A stretch of 64,000 nucleotides of DNA from Phocoena phocoena. Its lineage: Eukaryota > Chordata > Mammalia > Artiodactyla > Phocoenidae. A program made the position numbers and the translations under genes. Below, piece after piece: positions 1 through 11,435 of this stretch; the first letter of the stretch is position 1; every line of letters starts with the position of its first letter. The stretch covers positions 58,228,639 through 58,292,638 of the forward strand of contig NC_089220.1 in NCBI RefSeq assembly GCF_963924675.1, given 5' to 3'. The notes beneath the pieces were generated by a model that saw only the letters and a list, made by a program, of their open reading frames with translations, made no database searches and was not told the origin of the DNA.

Positions 1-276
1 AATATAAGCAGCCTCTAAAAGCTAGTAAAGGCAAGGAATGCATTCTCCTGTAGAGCCTCCAAGAGGTATGCAGCCCTGCCTCATAAGACTCATTTTCATA
101 TTTCTGACCTCTAAAGTGTAAGATAATATATTTGTGCAGCGTAAGATCCATTAGCTTAGCCTCATAAGATCCATTTTCAGATTCTGATCTCCAAAGTGTA
201 GGATAATATAGTTGTGTTGCATTAAGCCACTAAATTCGTGGTAATATATTGTAGCAACAGTAAAAATATAATACAC
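1..276 (+). mobile_element. MLT1-type (ERVL-MaLR) LTR, 3' part, cut by the window edge
   Basis: The end of this stretch has the usual 3' signature of MLT1 LTRs: a 'taagataata...ttgtg' block, then 'ttaagccactaaattcgtgg', then a run ending in 'atacac'. The upstream 'gagcctccaagagg' and 'cagccctgcc' blocks also fit MLT1. The LTR carries an internal tandem duplication (79-145 and 160-226, period 81 bp). Family assignment is from memory of the consensus; the subfamily is not resolved. Confidence 0.7.
79..226 (+). repeat. 81-bp-period tandem duplication inside the MLT1 LTR
   Basis: Two copies, 79-145 and 160-226, both start CCTCATAAGA and both contain AAAGTGTA followed by GATAATATA. They are roughly 80% identical with a 1-base indel, so the duplication is old. 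An MLT1 LTR normally has one such block, so this is a local duplication after or shortly before insertion. Confidence 0.8.
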
Positions 277-314
277 TTAGAAATTTATTTTTGTTTTATT
301 TTGTAATATAAGAA

Positions 315-480
315 CTTAAAATTACATTTCCCTCTAAGCACCACTTTAGCTACATTCTGTAAATTTTGATATTTATATTTTCAATGCCATTCAATTAAAA
401 ATATTTTCTAATTTCCCTTGTGATTTCATTTATGGTCCATGAAAATGTGATGTTTCATTTCCAGATGTAGGCTTTTCCCA
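315..480 (-). mobile_element. Ancient L1 fragment, ORF2 endonuclease region
   Basis: The + strand carries 'ccctctaagcaccactttagct' and 'ttttctaatttcccttgtgatttc' type text, which is the antisense of the 5' part of L1 ORF2. It is heavily diverged and short, with no open frame. The boundaries are approximate. Confidence 0.55.
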
Positions 481-1544
481 GGTACATTAATGTTACTGAC
501 ATTCAGTTATTTGTTGTCCAATACATTAGCAGCTGCCAGCCACAAGTAACTGATAAAAACTTGAAATGAACTGAAACTTGAATTAAAATATATGAAACTA
601 TAAATCATAACATTTCAAAGACTTACTATGCAAAAACTATATATAACCAAAATGTAAATATCTCATTAAACTGTTATATTAATTAAATGTAAAACATAAT
701 ATATTCTATATACTGGGTTAAATAAAATACATTATTAAATTAAAATAAATTTTGTCTGTCTCTTTTTCCTTTCATGCAGTTAAGAATTTTAAATTGTATT
801 ATGGCTCACATTTGCAGCTTACATGATCTTTCAACTGGACAGCATTGTTCTAGTCTAACCCCACTGTAATCAACTTCCTCATCTCCAAATATATTTTTCC
901 TCACATTTATTTATTCTATCTTCTTGTTATATGTTTGACTTTTTCATTATTGATAACTGCATCATGTTAGAAAGTAAACTTCAAACATCTTCAGCTTTAA
1001 CAACCACAGCTCTTACAGCTCATCTACTGCAGCATTAAAAACTTTCAATTTCATCATTTCCCCACACATGAATCCTACCATTCTCATTTCTGAATCTATT
1101 CGTATTACAATGCATGGCAATCATTATTATTAGTCCCTTGCAGGCAGGATCCCTAAATTGCACTGTCTCCTAGTGTGACACAAACTCAAGTTAAACCCAA
1201 TTACCAGCTCATATTTTGACTGCAGCTAAGTAGAATGAGTGCTGGTGAGGAAGCAACACAAACGTGTCTTGCTTAGTATTATGTTAAATTCATTGCATCA
1301 GGAAAAGAAAAAGAAACATGCCACAATTGTCTATGATGTCTGATTTTCCATTCTCTCAAATGAAAATTTCACCTTCTTTCTCTCCTCAACCCTCCTACTT
1401 TGTCTATCCATTGTTTGGACTCTTCTTGACTCTGCATTTCTATATACATTTTAGAAAAAGGGTATTAATTTTCCAAAAAAATGTTTTCTCATTTGCCAAA
1501 ATCATACCATCTTGCTACTAAAAATTCAAACAAATTGCTGTTGT
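481..1544. other. No recognisable feature
   Basis: AT-rich sequence without a recognisable repeat. The only open frame of note (1318-1521, 67 codons) has no family motif and is expected by chance. Confidence 0.5.
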
Positions 1545-2095
1545 TTTCAGTGATTTTATAAAATTAATAGAGCCATTTCCAGGAAATTAACATCTCTAAA
1601 ATATTGATTCTTCCAATCAAAGGATACATTATATCCCTTTATTTCTTCTTTAATTTCTCTCAATGTTTCATTGTTATCAGTGTAAAGAACTTGCTGATGT
1701 CTTGTTAGATTTATTCTGTAATAGTTGATGATTTTGATGCTATTATAAATGCTATCTTTCCTTATACTTTTTCTTCTTACATATAGATAATACACTTGAT
1801 TTTCTACATTGACCTTATATATCAATTGAATAATTTCCTTATTAATACCATTAGAATATCTTTAGAATATTTTTGATTTTTTATGTACATGATCATGTTG
1901 TATGCAGATGAGTTGAGTTTCTATTCTTCTTTCCAATTCTTGCACCATTAATTTATTTTACATGTCTTATTGAATTGTATAAGACTTCACTAACATGTCA
2001 AACTCATTTCAGTATAATAGCTCTTGTCCAAGTTGTTTGCTTTGTCTAGAAATTATCGTAAATTTAGGAAAAAAGGGTATGGAAACTTGAACAAT
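1545..2095 (-). mobile_element. Ancient L1 fragment, ORF2 downstream of the RT active site
   Basis: On the minus strand a frame at 1556-1825 reads 'RINLTRHQQVLYTDNNETL' followed by 'EIKEEIKGYNVSFDWKNQY', matching the ORF2 stretch in which a tyrosine-rich segment is followed by 'W..I.IVKM' in younger L1s. The rest of the block is antisense L1 nucleotide text with many indels. There is no coding capacity. Confidence 0.75.
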
Positions 2096-2310
2096 TCATT
2101 TATAAATTCAACAATAATTTATTGATTTTCTACTTGGTTCCAGGTATGCTTTGAGGTATTGTGGATTCAATGGTATAAAAAATAGACATCATTATTGCTT
2201 ACTAATATTCAGTGGAGCCAATATGTGAATAAAATGTGTAATTACTTACCTTAAATCAAGTGATCCTAGAAAAAACTTGGAAGAAAAATTTTTAAGCTAA
2301 GATCTGTATT
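2096..2310 (+). repeat. Ancient mammal-wide interspersed repeat (L2/L3-like), tentative
   Basis: The block begins 'attcaacaataatttattgat' and continues with a 'ggttccaggtatgct' segment, like the common mammalian repeat that starts near 'caacaaatatttattgagc'. I cannot name the family with certainty. Confidence 0.4.
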
Positions 2311-2897
2311 ATCAGGTTGAGCCAAATGTACAAAAAAGGGTATGTATAACTTGGTATTGTTTTATTGTTTTGCCCAAAACCATGCAGTTGTACTTCCTTC
2401 AAACAGAACAAAATTCTGTTTAGTCCAACATAGTCTTTTTTAAATAATAGAACTCTAAATTACCATCCTTTGAATCTTTTTAGTACTTTTAAATGAACTA
2501 ATACATATTAAATGGGCACATTGTATTTGTAATCAGAAAATATTTTGATTTGATTTGATTGCTAGTAAGACATTAAAAGCCTACAGTAGAGAACACATCA
2601 GTATTCAAGCAATCTCGCAATATTTTAGGTTTTAGGGGGAATATTTTAAAATTCTGGTGTATGACATAATTTTCAAGTAGTTTTGGAATGTTTGTCCTGT
2701 TCCTTACATGAAGTAAGTGCTTCTATTTTATATAGAAGTATACATATTACAATATATAATATATATTCAGAAAAGGAAAATAGCACCAATTTAATAATGC
2801 ATGAATACAATTAACATTAATATATTCATTTCAAAAGACCTTAAGACATACAATCAGTTTCTGTTCTATGAACACTACATTTGCATGAACGAATATA
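2311..2897. other. No recognisable feature
   Basis: AT-rich, apparently unique sequence between an ancient repeat and the mariner MITE. A short AAATAT/TATATAAT-rich tract lies at about 2745-2765. Confidence 0.4.
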
Positions 2898-2978
2898 TTG
2901 GGTTGGCCAGAAACTTTGTTTGGACTTTTCTGTAAGGTGTTACAGAAAGACCCGAACGAACTTTTTTGGTCAACCCAA
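2898..2978 (+). mobile_element. 81-bp mariner-derived MITE forming a near-complete hairpin
   Basis: The element starts TTGGGTTGGCC (2898-2908) and ends GGTCAACCCAA (2968-2978), which are inverted copies with one mismatch. It is flanked by TA dinucleotides (2896-2897 and 2979-2980), the target duplication expected of Tc1/mariner insertions. The inner arms continue to pair (CTGTAA 2930-2935 with TTACAG 2940-2945) around a GGTG loop, so almost the whole element can fold. The right arm, with CCCGAACGAAC at 2951-2961, resembles the bovine miR-2284/2285 precursors, which to my knowledge derive from this MITE family. Strand is arbitrary. Confidence 0.88.
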
Positions 2979-2980
2979 TA

Positions 2981-5690
2981 AATAAACAGAGAAGATGCTT
3001 TTAGTGATATGGACAATGGGCACACTATTCAATCACTCCAATTCTTAGAACTGAGGTCATTTCTCAAACTGAAAATAATCTCCAGTTCTCCAGCTAAGGG
3101 CTCAAACTAGTTTGGAATTCAAAACAATATGAAGTCCTAATTAAATAAGTATGGAAATAAAAATTCATCATAGCCTTGTTTTGTTCCCACTCTTGCCTTC
3201 TTAGTTCTGTTTATACCATTTCTGCTCTGTCATTGTGATAAAGTCCCATTTTGTAGAAACTAGATCTATGTCTTGTTCCTCTCTACGTATATCTGACCTT
3301 TGATAACATTTCTAGGGTCCGACTTTCTCCTACTCTTAGAATTGAGGAAATAACATGCTTCCATGAGAAGGGTATTTGTTTCTAGCAAGTAAATGAATTT
3401 TTGACTGCATTCAAAGCTTACTGTGCATTTTTTGCCTTTTGATAAAAATAAAACAAACAAAAATCCCAAAATAAAATAACCACACACAAATAAACACTAG
3501 CTTAAACTTTTCAAACTAATTTATTCTAAGGACTGAGTTAAACCGAAACAAAAACTTGTCAGAGGAAATCTCATCTCTAGAAATAGCCTCTCTGTCTACA
3601 GCATGATCTCATAGGTTATTTTCCCTATGTCTTACAACATTTCTCCCTTTTGCTCTTCCTGCTGGCAGGCATCCACTACTTTCTCATAGTTTCTGCACCC
3701 TTATATTTCCATCCTGCATATTGTTTCAGCTTGCTGTCTCACAGGTTTTACTTTACATGTCATCTTTTTAGCATCTGACTTACTGTCTCAGTCTCTCTGT
3801 ATCTTAATCCAAAATCAAGAAAGTAATATTCTATTTGTTTGAACCCTTTTGTGAATCTGCCAAGTGTAAATTCTCTGCACAATAAAAAGAACTGACATCT
3901 GCTGTGTCAGATACCCACCTGAGATAAAACTGGGTACAGTCTGAGAATGGGTAGGGCAATGTATAAAACATTACTCCACATTAATAGGGATTTTGATTTG
4001 GAAAACTTCCATGGATGGGGAACTGTGTTCCACAGGCAATCTGAGAACACTGTTTTCCTGCTAAATATCTACCTAAAATTCTTTTTCTGGTATTCCTCCT
4101 TGCTTGTTCTATTTCACTATTTCCAATAATTCTTTAATCCATCCTATTATATTTTCCAGTGCTTTCCTCATATACTTTTGAACATTTACAGTGGCATCCT
4201 AAGTGTTAATTCTAACGATATCTTTACTCCTTCTTAACAATTTGCATTATTTTCCACTATTGAAACATTGTTAAACTTGATGATTTACAAAATTACTGTC
4301 AGTATTTTCTCTTGGTGCTTAATCTCCTTCCATATCTATTGCTTCACAGGAGGCCCTTCTTCTGCCATTCAGTTGATGTTATTTATTAAGGGTCTATATT
4401 TGGTCCTTGTTTTGCATTACATATCCCCATGGTGATCTCATCAATAGTCACAGATCCAACTAACATATGTAATACTATGATTCTGAAATGTATATTTCAA
4501 ATATAAGCTCCTATCGTAAGTTACAGAACATTATTTCCAATGTAACTATAATAGACTATGCCAAAATTGAATAAAATATTAATAGAAGAAAAATAAAGTC
4601 CCAATAACTCAAATCACTGTAAATTGGGTACAATGATAAATAAACATGGCTTCTGGCTTGAAAGACTTCACACAGAAAGATTGTTGGGCCCTAAAGACAT
4701 TATTACAAAATATTGTTTATGTACAAACCAGAAATATGTTTAGCATAATGGAGCTTTCTAGATTAAACATCCATGGAGTTTGCCTTTTATTGCTCTCTGC
4801 TCTATCAAAGCTGTCAACTTGGTCGTCTGCTAAGAGGTCATGATTTATAGATGTTTTCCCCAAACCATAGATTTTGAGTTGGAGGATGAAGGGATGGAGT
4901 AGATAAGCCACATGGAAGGCAAAGAATTATGAGCCATTTGTGCTGACTGTGCAAAAGAAACACTGCTAAGTAAATATGAACACTCCAAGATAATACAAAA
5001 GCAACACAATGGTATTCCACAGTTTTTCCCCACTGGAGTAATCAAGCACCATGTCAAGGAGAAAAGTTGCAGAGTTCCTATTGTATTTCATGGGCTGAAA
5101 AGGAAACTAGCCAGAATCCTGGTGGCATCTAGGGCCTGGAATCAGGGAAAATTTTTGTTGGTTTTAATAGAATTGGACATCTAAATTACTTTAGAGACTG
5201 TACCTCTGGTGTTGGAGCCTCAAAGTACAACATCTATGAGAGTTACCTAAAAGATTACATGGACCTTAAGAGCTATGAACTGAAAAACACAGGTTAGAGC
5301 ACACTATGTTGAGCATAATACTGACAGAGGAGCATTCTGATGGTGTTTCTCTCTTTTAAACCACATTGATCTGTGCTGGAAGTTGGATCTGCAGGATTTA
5401 GCTCTAGTATGGCTCTAATTTGCTGGCTCAATTTAAAAGACCACATAAAACAGAGATATTGTGTGTCAGTAAGGAGCAAAGAGCAGGAGCAACCGTGATA
5501 GTATGATGGAAAACAGGACATTTCTCTTTTTCCTCTGAAAGTTTGACACACTGTTTGGATTATATATGTCCCTAAAAGGAAGAAATGCAGCTTTATAAAT
5601 AGTTTTTTTTTCTTTAAGTAAATTTTATGCTTTCAAATGGAGCCACTTGTACTAGATACATATGTAAAATAAAAGAATTAGTACACACCT
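2981..5690. other. Long stretch without recognisable genes or repeats
   Basis: AT-rich sequence with scattered chance frames of 60-85 codons, none with a family motif. Two sub-regions, about 4640-5090 and 5100-5560, are slightly less AT-rich and may be very old LTR material, but I could not match them. Nothing here can be supported as an exon. Confidence 0.45.
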
Positions 5691-6250
5691 TTAGTGACAA
5701 ACTCTGTAAGGGAAAGCCTCACAGCAATTATGCCTGGTCAAAGTTCTGAATAAATTATAGAATATTTACCTAGTGAACAAGGCAGTAAAGAGTTAAGAGT
5801 GGTACTAGAGAGAAGGAAAACTTGAACCAATGCATTAAAGCATGAAACAGAAAAATATATACAGGGAATTAGGAGTTTAGTAGTGATACAGTATGTGCTT
5901 CAAAATAACATAGATATATTTGTTCTGGTATCCATAGCACCAACCCAGTTTTAAACAAAGAGTATACCTGTAGTAATTGCAGAATGAATGAATGAAAGAA
6001 TGAGTGCATAAATTAATGTAAAGTAGAAGGAGACTGAATCAAGTAAAAAAGTAAGAAAAGATTAACTTATAAAGTTTCTTGTAGGCCATACTGAGACACT
6101 TTGGTTTTACTCTACAGTAAAATATTGTTGAGTTGTGATCATGCGAGTGTTTACCTTTTTCTCTAGTTGCCTGTGAAGGCAGTATGGAGCTCACCAGAGA
6201 GGAGGAACACTTCAACAATAAATCCTCTATATGCAAATTTTCTTCACAAA
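5691..6250 (+). repeat. Ancient interspersed repeat (L2/L3-like), tentative
   Basis: Segments such as 'aaggcagtaaagagtt' and 'aggccatactgagacactttggttttactct' resemble the family that reads 'ggccattgtaaggagtttggattttattct'. The block contains copy 1 of an unexplained direct repeat (5865-5980). Confidence 0.35.
5865..5980 (+). repeat. Direct repeat copy 1 of an unassigned ~115-bp sequence
   Basis: Shares GGAATTAGGAGTT, TATGTGCTTCAAAATAACA, a TATTTGTT.TGGTATCCAT block and a CAGTTTTAA.CAAA block with 6921-7033. Overall identity is about 80% by eye. I do not recognise the unit. Confidence 0.75.
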
Positions 6251-6920
6251 TCGAGACTTCGATACGTTCCTTAAAAAGAAATTAGATTAGAGAAGTTTAT
6301 TTAAAATTGTAGAAATATTACAAAAATGAAAATCACATATCTTAAGTATCATCTTGTTGCATATTTAAATTCTTCAAATTAATGTGAAATTCAAAATAAT
6401 GCAATCACAACTTAATGTGTTTTAAATAACCTCATTTACCTCAACATTAATTTCCTCCTCTTAACATATCAATTACATTTCCATTGCAAAGAGCTTTACT
6501 TTCATGATTTGTAATCAATTTTATATTTATACTGTGATGACAAAAATTAGTGTTTTGATGACTAAATCACCTAATGCAATAATTTCACTACATAAATTTA
6601 CATAATTGCTCTGACCAAAACAAATTTGTATACACAGCTTGCGGGGGGAAAGTGTCTTTGATGATATACCCATTTTATTGTAATGCTGTACATCTGAATG
6701 ACTTCCAATTTACTGAGACTAGTTGGCAAATAAAATGCTTTATACATACACACAAACACACACACACATAATGGCCCTATGTATAATTAATCAATTTATA
6801 CAAATTCAAATTCAATAAAATATATTTTATGTGTATATTACCAATGAAAGGTCTAATCTTCAGATTTTTGGCATTGAGAGAAGGGTTTCATGTTCAACTT
6901 CTAAGTACACTCACAAACAT
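6251..6920. other. No recognisable feature apart from a short (CA)n
   Basis: AT-rich spacer between the two copies of the 115-bp direct repeat. A short interrupted (CA)n lies at about 6746-6770. Confidence 0.45.
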
Positions 6921-7033
6921 GGAATTAGGAGTTAATGGTGTTACAATATGTGCTTCAAAATAACAATTGATGTATTTGTTTTGGTATCCATTATATCAAA
7001 GCAGTTTTAAGCAAAAAGCAGTAATCATATTGC
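6921..7033 (+). repeat. Direct repeat copy 2 of an unassigned ~115-bp sequence
   Basis: Partner of 5865-5980, same orientation, 1,056 bp downstream. The 3' edge runs into L1 3'UTR-like text at about 7022. Confidence 0.75.
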
Positions 7034-7154
7034 AATATACAAATGTACCAAACAAATATGTTGTCATTTATCATAATGCCCTCAAGGTCCATCCATGTTG
7101 TAACAAATGGCAGGATTTCCTTCTTTCCTTCTTTCTCATGGCTGAATAATATTC

Positions 7155-7157
<3 letters not shown>

Positions 7158-7194
<37 letters not shown>
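7158..7194. repeat. (TA)n microsatellite
   Basis: About 18 uninterrupted TA units inside the inverted L1 segment, at the site where L1 normally reads 'tatatatacacaatgg'. Confidence 0.95.
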
Positions 7195-7196
<2 letters not shown>

Positions 7197-7456
7197 ACTC
7201 AACAGTTGATGGACACTTAGAGATAAGTCAGACAGAGAAAGACAAATACTGTATGAGATCACTTATGTGTGAAATTTTAAAAAACTGAACTCATAAAAAC
7301 AGCAAGTAGAATGGTGGTTATCAGGGGCTAGGGGTGGTGGAAATTAGGAGATATTATTTAAGAGGACAAACAGCTAGTAGACAAATAACTTCCAGAGATC
7401 TAATGAACAGCATTGTGCATATGGTCAACAACTGTATTATAACCTTCAAAGTTGCT

Positions 7457-7471
7457 AAGTAACTAGATCTT
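7457..7471. repeat. Target-site duplication of the nested L1, left copy
   Basis: AAGTAACTAGATCTT here and AAGTGACTAGATCTT at 8335-8349 (14 of 15 identical) bracket the inserted antisense L1. Both lie in host L1 3'UTR text that becomes continuous if one copy and the insert are removed. Confidence 0.9.
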
Positions 7472-8334
7472 TTTTATAAATTATTTTTTAATTGGAGTAT
7501 AGTTGATGTACACTATCATATAGGTTAGAGGTGTACAATATAATGATTCAAAATTTTTAAAGGTTATACTCCATTTATAGTTATTATAAAATATTCACTA
7601 TATTCCTTCTGTTATAAAATATATCCTTATACTTTATTTTATACATAATAGTCTGAACCTCTTAATTGGCTACCGCTATATTTCCCCTTCCCTTTCTCTC
7701 TTCCCACTGGAAACTACTAGTTTCTCCTCTAGTGAGTCTGTTTCTTTTTTGTTATATTCACTAGTTTGTTGTATTTTTTGGATTCCACATATAAGTGATA
7801 TCATACAGTATTTGTCCTTCTCTGTCACTCACTTCACTTAGGATAATGCCCTCCAAGTCCACCCGTGTTGTTGCAAATGGCAAGATTTCATTCTTTTTTA
7901 TGGTTGAGCAGTATTCCATTTTGTGTGTGTGTGTGCGTGTGCGTGTATGTGTGTGCATGTGTGTGCGTGCTTCCGTGTGTTATATCTTCTTTATCCATTC
8001 ATGGACTCTTAGGTTGATTCCATATCTTGGCAATTGTAAATAATACTGCTATGGAAATTGGGGTGCATATATCTTTTCTAATTAGTGTTTTTGTTTTTTT
8101 CATATATATACCCAGGAGTGGTATTTCTTTGTCATATGGTAGTTCTATTTTCAGCTTTTTGCGAAACATCCATACTGTTTTCCACAGTAGCTGCACCAAT
8201 TTACATTCCCACCAACAGTGTACGAGAGTTCCCTTTTCTCCACATCCTCGTCAACATTTGTTACTTGTGTTCTTTTTGATGATAGCCCTCTGACAGGTGT
8301 GAGATGATACCTTATTGTGGTTTTGACTTGCATT
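7472..8334 (-). mobile_element. 5'-truncated L1 inserted into the older L1
   Basis: An 863-bp antisense L1. The T-rich left end (poly(A) tail side), the 3'UTR, and the ORF2 C-terminal region ('cttaggttgattccatatcttgg', 'cccaccaacagtgta') are all recognisable. On the minus strand, 7999-8199 keeps the frame of the ORF2 tail with '[18 protein letters not shown]'. It is flanked by 14/15-bp target duplications. A (TG)n at 7922-7970 has expanded inside it. Confidence 0.88.
7922..7970. repeat. (TG)n microsatellite, interrupted
   Basis: TG repeat with GC and AT interruptions inside the antisense L1, at the same family position as the (TA)n at 7158. Confidence 0.9.
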
Positions 8335-8639
8335 AAGTGACTAGATCTTGATTGTTCTCACCGTACATACACACATACACACACAAAGATAGTGACATGA
8401 TAGAGGTGTTAGCTAATGCTATGGTAGAATTCATATTGCAATACATAAATGTATCAACCCAATATGTTGTATATCTTAAACTTACAGTTATATGTCAATT
8501 ACATCTCAACAACAAAAAATAATAGATAAAAATATATTTTAGAAGAGTTATATGTCGTAGGTGTGAAATAATATAGAACTATCATTATGGAATGGGATTT
8601 GCATAACCATATGTGAATAGTGATTACTATGTAGGGTTT

Positions 8640-8860
8640 CTTAGCATTGGAAATGTGCTTTTATCTTCAATGTTCAGATTAATCTTCACAGAAAATTAAT
8701 CTTAAAAACAAACTAGTGAGATTCAATAATGGTAATATCATTATTGTATTATCACCATTTACACATAAAGTAAAGCTGTCCTAAAGGGACTATTTTCTTA
8801 AGGTTATGTTGTTTTACATGACACTTGATTAATAGCAAGGATTTGATTTTAAATCGAAAG
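8640..8860 (-). repeat. Probable MIR SINE remnant
   Basis: The + strand order 'attaatcttcacagaa...tatcaccatttacacataaag...' resembles the antisense MIR order (end of body, then 'cccattttacagatgagg', then the core). It is strongly diverged. Confidence 0.45.
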
Positions 8861-9779
8861 GGTAGCAAGTATATCACATACTAATGAAGAGAATCTTCCT
8901 TGATCTCTAACTTCTAAATTAGTGCTAGTTTCTTTGTTTCTTTGTGTGATTTACTTGCCAAAGTAAAAAAGTCAAATTAACTATATTTTGCTATCTGCTA
9001 CTTATAGTAAACTTGAGAACAGATGCTTTCAAAATAAATCATTTAAATGAAATCTTCATGGAAAGTAAATGTAATTAGAGGAGGAAAGAGTAAAAAAAAA
9101 AAAACTGTCCATTTTAATCAAAGTGTAGTAATCCTGTAAGAGTTTATAATTCCATAAAGCTTGTAATCAGCTTATGAATAATTTCTTGAAGGTATCAGCA
9201 TTCCTTTTTGTTTGGCTTCTGAAATATGTAAAAAATATTTTGAAGGATGGTTGACATATTAATGTGAAGATATGCAATGTAGGTATTCAAACATAAATTT
9301 TCTACTTTGTGTAAGTTAATGATAGACTGCCAAAAAGCATTTAATAATATTTCAGCATCAATTTTAATTTTATAAGTTTGAGGCAATCTTGTATTTTCTT
9401 CACTTTTAGTATCTGTGCAAACACTTTTCATCATGTTGTGCCTGTGAAGCTTAATGGGATTCAAATTATGAGAAACTTTCTTTAAAACTACACAAAATAT
9501 AAATAAACTTTAAAAATTAACTTTTAATATATTAATTAGGAAAGATTTCACTCTGATATAAAAATATTAAAATATTTTGATTTATTGTTCTAATCAATTT
9601 GGAACATGTATTGAAATATAAAGCAAATATTAGCTATTTTCCTCTCAATCTATATTTATAAAAAATGTGGAGAGTACATGGAAGAGGGACTCTGAAAGTA
9701 ATGACTTAGATATGCCAAGTTATTTGGTATTTGAGATATCTTTCGGGAAATTTTTCTTAAATTCCATGAAAAACACAAA
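8861..9779. other. No recognisable feature
   Basis: AT-rich sequence with a 12-base A run at about 9092-9103. An 89-codon minus-strand frame at 9195-9464 has no motif. Confidence 0.45.
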
Positions 9780-10830
9780 ATGGTAGAAATTTTAATAGAA
9801 TTTTATTGGATCTACAGGTCAATATTTTAAAACATTACTTTTTTTCCTATCAGAAAATATGGCTTCCCTTTATTTTTCTCCCTAGATGTATCACTTGTGT
9901 ACATTCTATATGATATCTTTTTAGATCCTTGCATTAACTTACATTTTCTACTGCTTGTTGAAAATTAATGATACTTTTATATATTGATTTTTTAAATTCA
10001 GATAACTTGCCAATCTCTTTTGATCATCTTAGAAGTAGGTCAAGTTATCGGTATTTTTTGTTCTTTCTTTGTTTTGTGTGTGTGCGTGTGTGTGGTGTGT
10101 GTGTGAGACTTTCTATCAAAACACATTCTGCCTAATTCTCACTTCCTAATACCTAAAATGTTGTATACTTTCATATTTCACTGCCTGGACAAAGACTTCA
10201 GGAAAATGTTAAATAGTAATTTTGAGCATCATTAATTTGTTACTGATTTAAAAGTATACATTTAATGCTTCTTCATTGAGCACTCTAGTTTTGATGTTAC
10301 TACCATTTTTTCAGAGTAAGCAGATTTTCTTCAATCTTTGAGGGTTTTTTTTCCATGAATATATTTAAAATTTTCTAAATACTTTACTGTACCCATTGAG
10401 ACAATCATTTGCATTTATCTTTTAATCAGTTAATATGATAAATCAGTTAACATGAAAAATAATATGGAAATTATTTCAAATTCCTGAAATAAACTCAATA
10501 TGGTAAAAGTCTGTTAACTTCAACTTGTGGAATGTGGTGGCTAATATTTTGTTAGTATTTTCTCATTTGAATTGATAAAACGTTTGACACCTCTCTAGTT
10601 TTCAATTCTGTCTTTATCTTGTTTTAATATCTAATTAATATCAGAGTCAAAATAATTGTGAGTGTTCTTTATCTCTTTATTAATTAGTTACTATAAGATT
10701 TAAATGATCTATTTCTGGATTATTTGGTGGAATTAGCTTCTTTATACATGTGGGCCTCATGTTTTCCTCATTGGAAGATATTTAATTACTCATGCAAAGT
10801 ATAATGACTACAATGACATTTAGTTTACTG
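9780..10830 (-). mobile_element. Ancient antisense L1, ORF2 reverse transcriptase region
   Basis: Text such as 'cctgaaataaactcaatatgg...' followed by 'gtggctaatattttgttagtatttt' is the antisense of the L1 ORF2 segment upstream of the RT active site. It is very diverged, with no frame left. A (TG)n lies at 10075-10105. Confidence 0.6.
10075..10105. repeat. (TG)n microsatellite
   Basis: Interrupted TG repeat with GC and GG interruptions, in old antisense L1. Confidence 0.85.
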
Positions 10831-11249
10831 TTTTACCCTGATAGTTTATCATTAACTTTTCTCTAGGAAATTGCAAATGTTAGCTAATTATATCAAGATC
10901 ATTTGCAAAAGACCTTTCTAAGATTCAGGTATACAAACTCTTAAGATGAGTAAACAATTTATATATACATATATGTATACTTATATACACAATTATTAAA
11001 TATTTTATCAACAAATTTAGCCTGTCAGTTAGGAAGTAATAAAGGAAATTAGGTAACCCCTTTAAGCTAATTTAAAAATCTTAGTATCTTATATACCTTA
11101 CCTTTCCATGGTCCTTTAAAAATAATTACCTTTAGCTATTTTGCAACAGTAAAACACCCTACATAGTATTTTTCTACATCAAGGATCAAGTGTAGGAATA
11201 TGTATTAAAGAAAATAAAGATCAATGTAACAACAGCAACATCACCTTAA

Positions 11250-11435
11250 TTTCTTGTACAGCGTTGTAGGGTTTATATGATACATTATATTGGTTATCTC
11301 ATTTAATGTGCACTGCATTTCTATCAAGAAAGGGTTGTATTCATTTGACCAAATAATGTGACCACATTATTAACTGAGTCAGATTACATAGCTGAGCTGA
11401 GATTTAATTATATGTCTTCAGACAACAAATTCAAT
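11250..11435 (-). repeat. Probable MIR SINE remnant
   Basis: The + strand has 'ggttatctcatttaatgtgcac...' then 'gaccacattattaactgagtcagattacatagctgagctgagattt', which parallels the antisense MIR order 'aactcatttaatcctcac...' and '...cacacagctagtaagtggcagagctgggatt'. Confidence 0.55.

Larger units (their letters stand above)
7022..8535 (+). mobile_element. Twin-primed (5'-inverted) L1, interrupted by a second L1
   Basis: Reading left to right: 7022-7064 matches the L1 3'UTR tail in sense. 7065-7215 is antisense ORF2 3' end, its outer edge at the 'ggaccttgagggcattatg' site read on the minus strand. 7216-7456 resumes in sense from 'ataagtcagacagag', almost exactly where the inverted piece left off. 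The 3'UTR continues after a nested L1 at 8350 and ends near 8535 in an A-rich tail. An inverted 5' segment joined to a sense 3' segment is the hallmark of twin priming. The extra 43-bp tail-like piece at the left is not explained. Confidence 0.8.
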
